Shown piece by piece: positions 3,922 through 5,467 of a stretch of DNA of 5,467 bases. Position 1 is the first letter of the stretch. Every line of letters starts with the position of its first letter. Source of the DNA: Bacteroidota bacterium (GTDB lineage Bacteria; Bacteroidota; Bacteroidia; Flavobacteriales_D; Crocinitomicaceae); the NCBI GenBank assembly GCA_024280195.1, contig JAJRQP010000262.1, positions 1 through 5,467 on the forward strand, read 5' to 3'. A model generated the notes under the pieces. The model was given only the letters and a program-made list of their open reading frames with translations, did not search any database and was not told the DNA's origin. Made by a program: the position numbers and the translations under genes.

Positions 3922-5467
3922 TTAAGCATTCAAAGCATCGCGTTCAGCTTTCGCTGCTGCAATTAATTCTGCTTTCTCTGCTGCTAAGTTTTTATCTTCA
4001 ATTAATTTCTTTCTAGAGAAGTCAATTAAAATTGGTGTTGCAATGCACAATGAAGAATAAGTACCGACTATGACACCAATCATCAATGCAAAGATGAATC
4101 CTTTAATTGCCGCTCCACCGAATAAGAAAACAACTAATAACACTACGAATGTTGTCATCGATGTATTAATCGTTCTTGACAATGTAGAGTTCAACGACTT
4201 ATTGATTTGCTCTTCCTCTTTTGTGTTTTTATGCAATCCTAAATCCTCACGAATTCTATCAAATACAACCACGGTATCATTTATTGAATAACCAATAACC
4301 GTTAATATTGCTGCCACAAATGCTTGATCTACATCCATATTGAAGGGAAGAACTCCGTGGAACAATGCAAACGCACCCAACACTAGAATAACATCGTGCA
4401 TCATCGCAATGATTGCTCCAGTAGAATATTGCCATCTACCGAATCGGATTAAGATGTAAGCAAAGATGATAATCAATGACAAGATAATTGCCAACATAGA
4501 AGAGGAAATCAATTCTTTAGAAACAGAAGAAGAAACACTTCTAGACTCCATAATCTTGAAAGTTCCAACGTCTGCTTTAGACAATCCTAAAGCTTCTTCT
4601 AACGCGCTCTTTACTTTCTCATTGGTAACTGCATTCTCATCAGCTAACATATAGTTAGTAGTAATATCTAAGTAGAAGCTGTTTGCTTTTGTTTTCAATT
4701 CTACAGAAGCAGGTTTTCCATCTGCATCGACCATCACTGATTGTAAATTCTTGCGAATAGACTCGATGTGTTCTCCTGCTGATTTTTCAAACTTCACTCC
4801 AAAAGAACGACCTCCAGAAAACTCAACACTTGGATTTAATCCTTTAGAGAACAATGCAACTAAAGAACCAGCAACCAATATTCCAGATACAACGTAAAAC
4901 ATTTTACGCTTCCCTACGAAGTCAAAGTTGATTTTCTTAAAAGCACCTTTCGTTAACTTCGTTTCGAAGTTGATTCCTTTCCCTTTATTCATCCACCAGA
5001 TCATCAACATACGTGTGATTACCAATGCAGCAAATACAGATGTAAAGATACCTATGATTAATGTCGTTGCGAAAGATTCAATTGGTCCAGAACCAAAAGA
5101 CTTCAATACAATTGCTGTTAATAAAGTAGTAACGTTGGCATCAATAATAGAAGACAACGCTTTTTGGAATCCTGTATCAATCGCTGATTTCACATCTTTC
5201 CCTGCAGCTTGTTCTTCACGAATACGTTCAAAGATTAGTACGTTGGCATCTACCGCCATACCAATTGTCAGAACGATACCTGCGATACCCGCTAAAGTTA
5301 ACACAGCTCCAAAAGAAGCCAATGAACCAAAGATGAATAAGATGTTTGCAAATAAAGCAATATCAGCAATGATACCTGCTTTACCGTAATAAAATACCAT
5401 GTAGATAAACACTAATAAAAGTGCGAAACCGAAAGACATTAATCCAGAACGAGCATTCTCAGCACCA
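3922..5467 (-). CDS. secDF: Protein translocase subunit SecDF, 3' part (5' end outside the window)
   Basis: This is the C-terminal 514 residues of the fused SecD-SecF membrane protein, which uses the proton gradient to help SecYEG complete preprotein export. The frame stays open to the right edge; nine codons (GAENARSGL) precede the first visible ATG at 5439, so that ATG is internal. Numbering from it, the SecD part has five membrane segments at about 3-18, 22-42, 49-70, 97-113 and 124-146, with the conserved AVDANVLIFERIREE at 62-76 (D64). The SecF part starts near FDFVGKRK (172-179). It has one helix (180-197), the FSGG motif (207-210), a periplasmic domain (to about 308) and five further helices. 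INDTVVVFDRIRE (386-398, D388) and SRTINTS (421-427, R422) match residues thought to be involved in proton coupling. The SecD first helix and its large periplasmic domain are outside the window. The Lys/Glu/Ala-rich tail (477-505) is cytoplasmic. A strong terminator follows. Confidence 0.96.
   Translation of the reverse strand, partial: GAENARSGLMSFGFALLLVFIYMVFYYGKAGIIADIALFANILFIFGSLASFGAVLTLAGIAGIVLTIGMAVDANVLIFERIREEQAAGKDVKSAIDTGFQKALSSIIDANVTTLLTAIVLKSFGSGPIESFATTLIIGIFTSVFAALVITRMLMIWWMNKGKGINFETKLTKGAFKKINFDFVGKRKMFYVVSGILVAGSLVALFSKGLNPSVEFSGGRSFGVKFEKSAGEHIESIRKNLQSVMVDADGKPASVELKTKANSFYLDITTNYMLADENAVTNEKVKSALEEALGLSKADVGTFKIMESRSVSSSVSKELISSSMLAIILSLIIIFAYILIRFGRWQYSTGAIIAMMHDVILVLGAFALFHGVLPFNMDVDQAFVAAILTVIGYSINDTVVVFDRIREDLGLHKNTKEEEQINKSLNSTLSRTINTSMTTFVVLLVVFLFGGAAIKGFIFALMIGVIVGTYSSLCIATPILIDFSRKKLIEDKNLAAEKAELIAAAKAERDALNA

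Noticed and set aside
4928..5389. 153-codon open frame on + inside secDF, with smaller ones at 4070-4291 and 4466-4654
   Set aside because: They are antisense to conserved SecDF sequence, and their translations show no domain. They are shadows of the real gene.
3922..5439. ATG at 5439 as a true start of a SecF-like protein
   Set aside because: The frame continues upstream to the edge with typical SecD residues (GAENARSGL), and five SecD helices precede the SecF part. The gene is a truncated view of secDF.

Overview
The window looks like chromosomal DNA from a member of the Bacteroidota, most likely a Flavobacteriales-type organism. Four things point there. The DNA is AT-rich. SecD and SecF are fused in one polypeptide, which is usual in this phylum. 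Gene starts lie in A-rich sequence without clear Shine-Dalgarno motifs. Close matches to the Bacteroidota -7 promoter element TAnnTTTG sit just upstream of the starts. No tRNA, rRNA, CRISPR array, insertion sequence or phage gene is visible.

Layout from left to right: a short leader with a -7 box, then a small VOC (glyoxalase/bleomycin-resistance fold) protein on + (100-519). Next comes a convergent intergenic stretch built from copies of AATGATTTAA, including a hairpin that probably terminates the minus-strand operon. That operon (661-1723, minus) encodes a 65-residue two-helix membrane protein whose stop overlaps the start of a prohibitin-type SPFH protein (ATGAATGA overlap). A non-coding region of about 460 bp (1724-2196) follows. 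Most of it is a degenerate, modular, extremely G-over-C-skewed repeat array. On + lies a DnaQ-like exonuclease fused to a UvrC/Cho-type GIY-YIG nuclease (2197-3567). It keeps a cysteine set resembling the UvrC iron-sulfur ligands. A 354-bp gap (3568-3921) holds a nested inverted repeat, a possible 24-residue membrane peptide on the minus strand, and a strong intrinsic terminator. The window ends inside secDF (minus), whose 5' part lies beyond the right edge.

The genes are mostly independent housekeeping or maintenance units: preprotein translocation (SecDF), membrane organisation (SPFH pair), probable DNA repair (Exo-GIY) and a small-molecule enzyme or binding protein (VOC). I see no clear evidence of a defence island or a new multi-gene system. 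The items most worth a second look are the modular repeat array, the apparently leaderless start of the exonuclease/GIY-YIG gene, the Fe-S-like cysteine set in that protein, the tightly coupled small membrane protein/prohibitin pair, and the possible tiny membrane ORF between the exonuclease gene and secDF.
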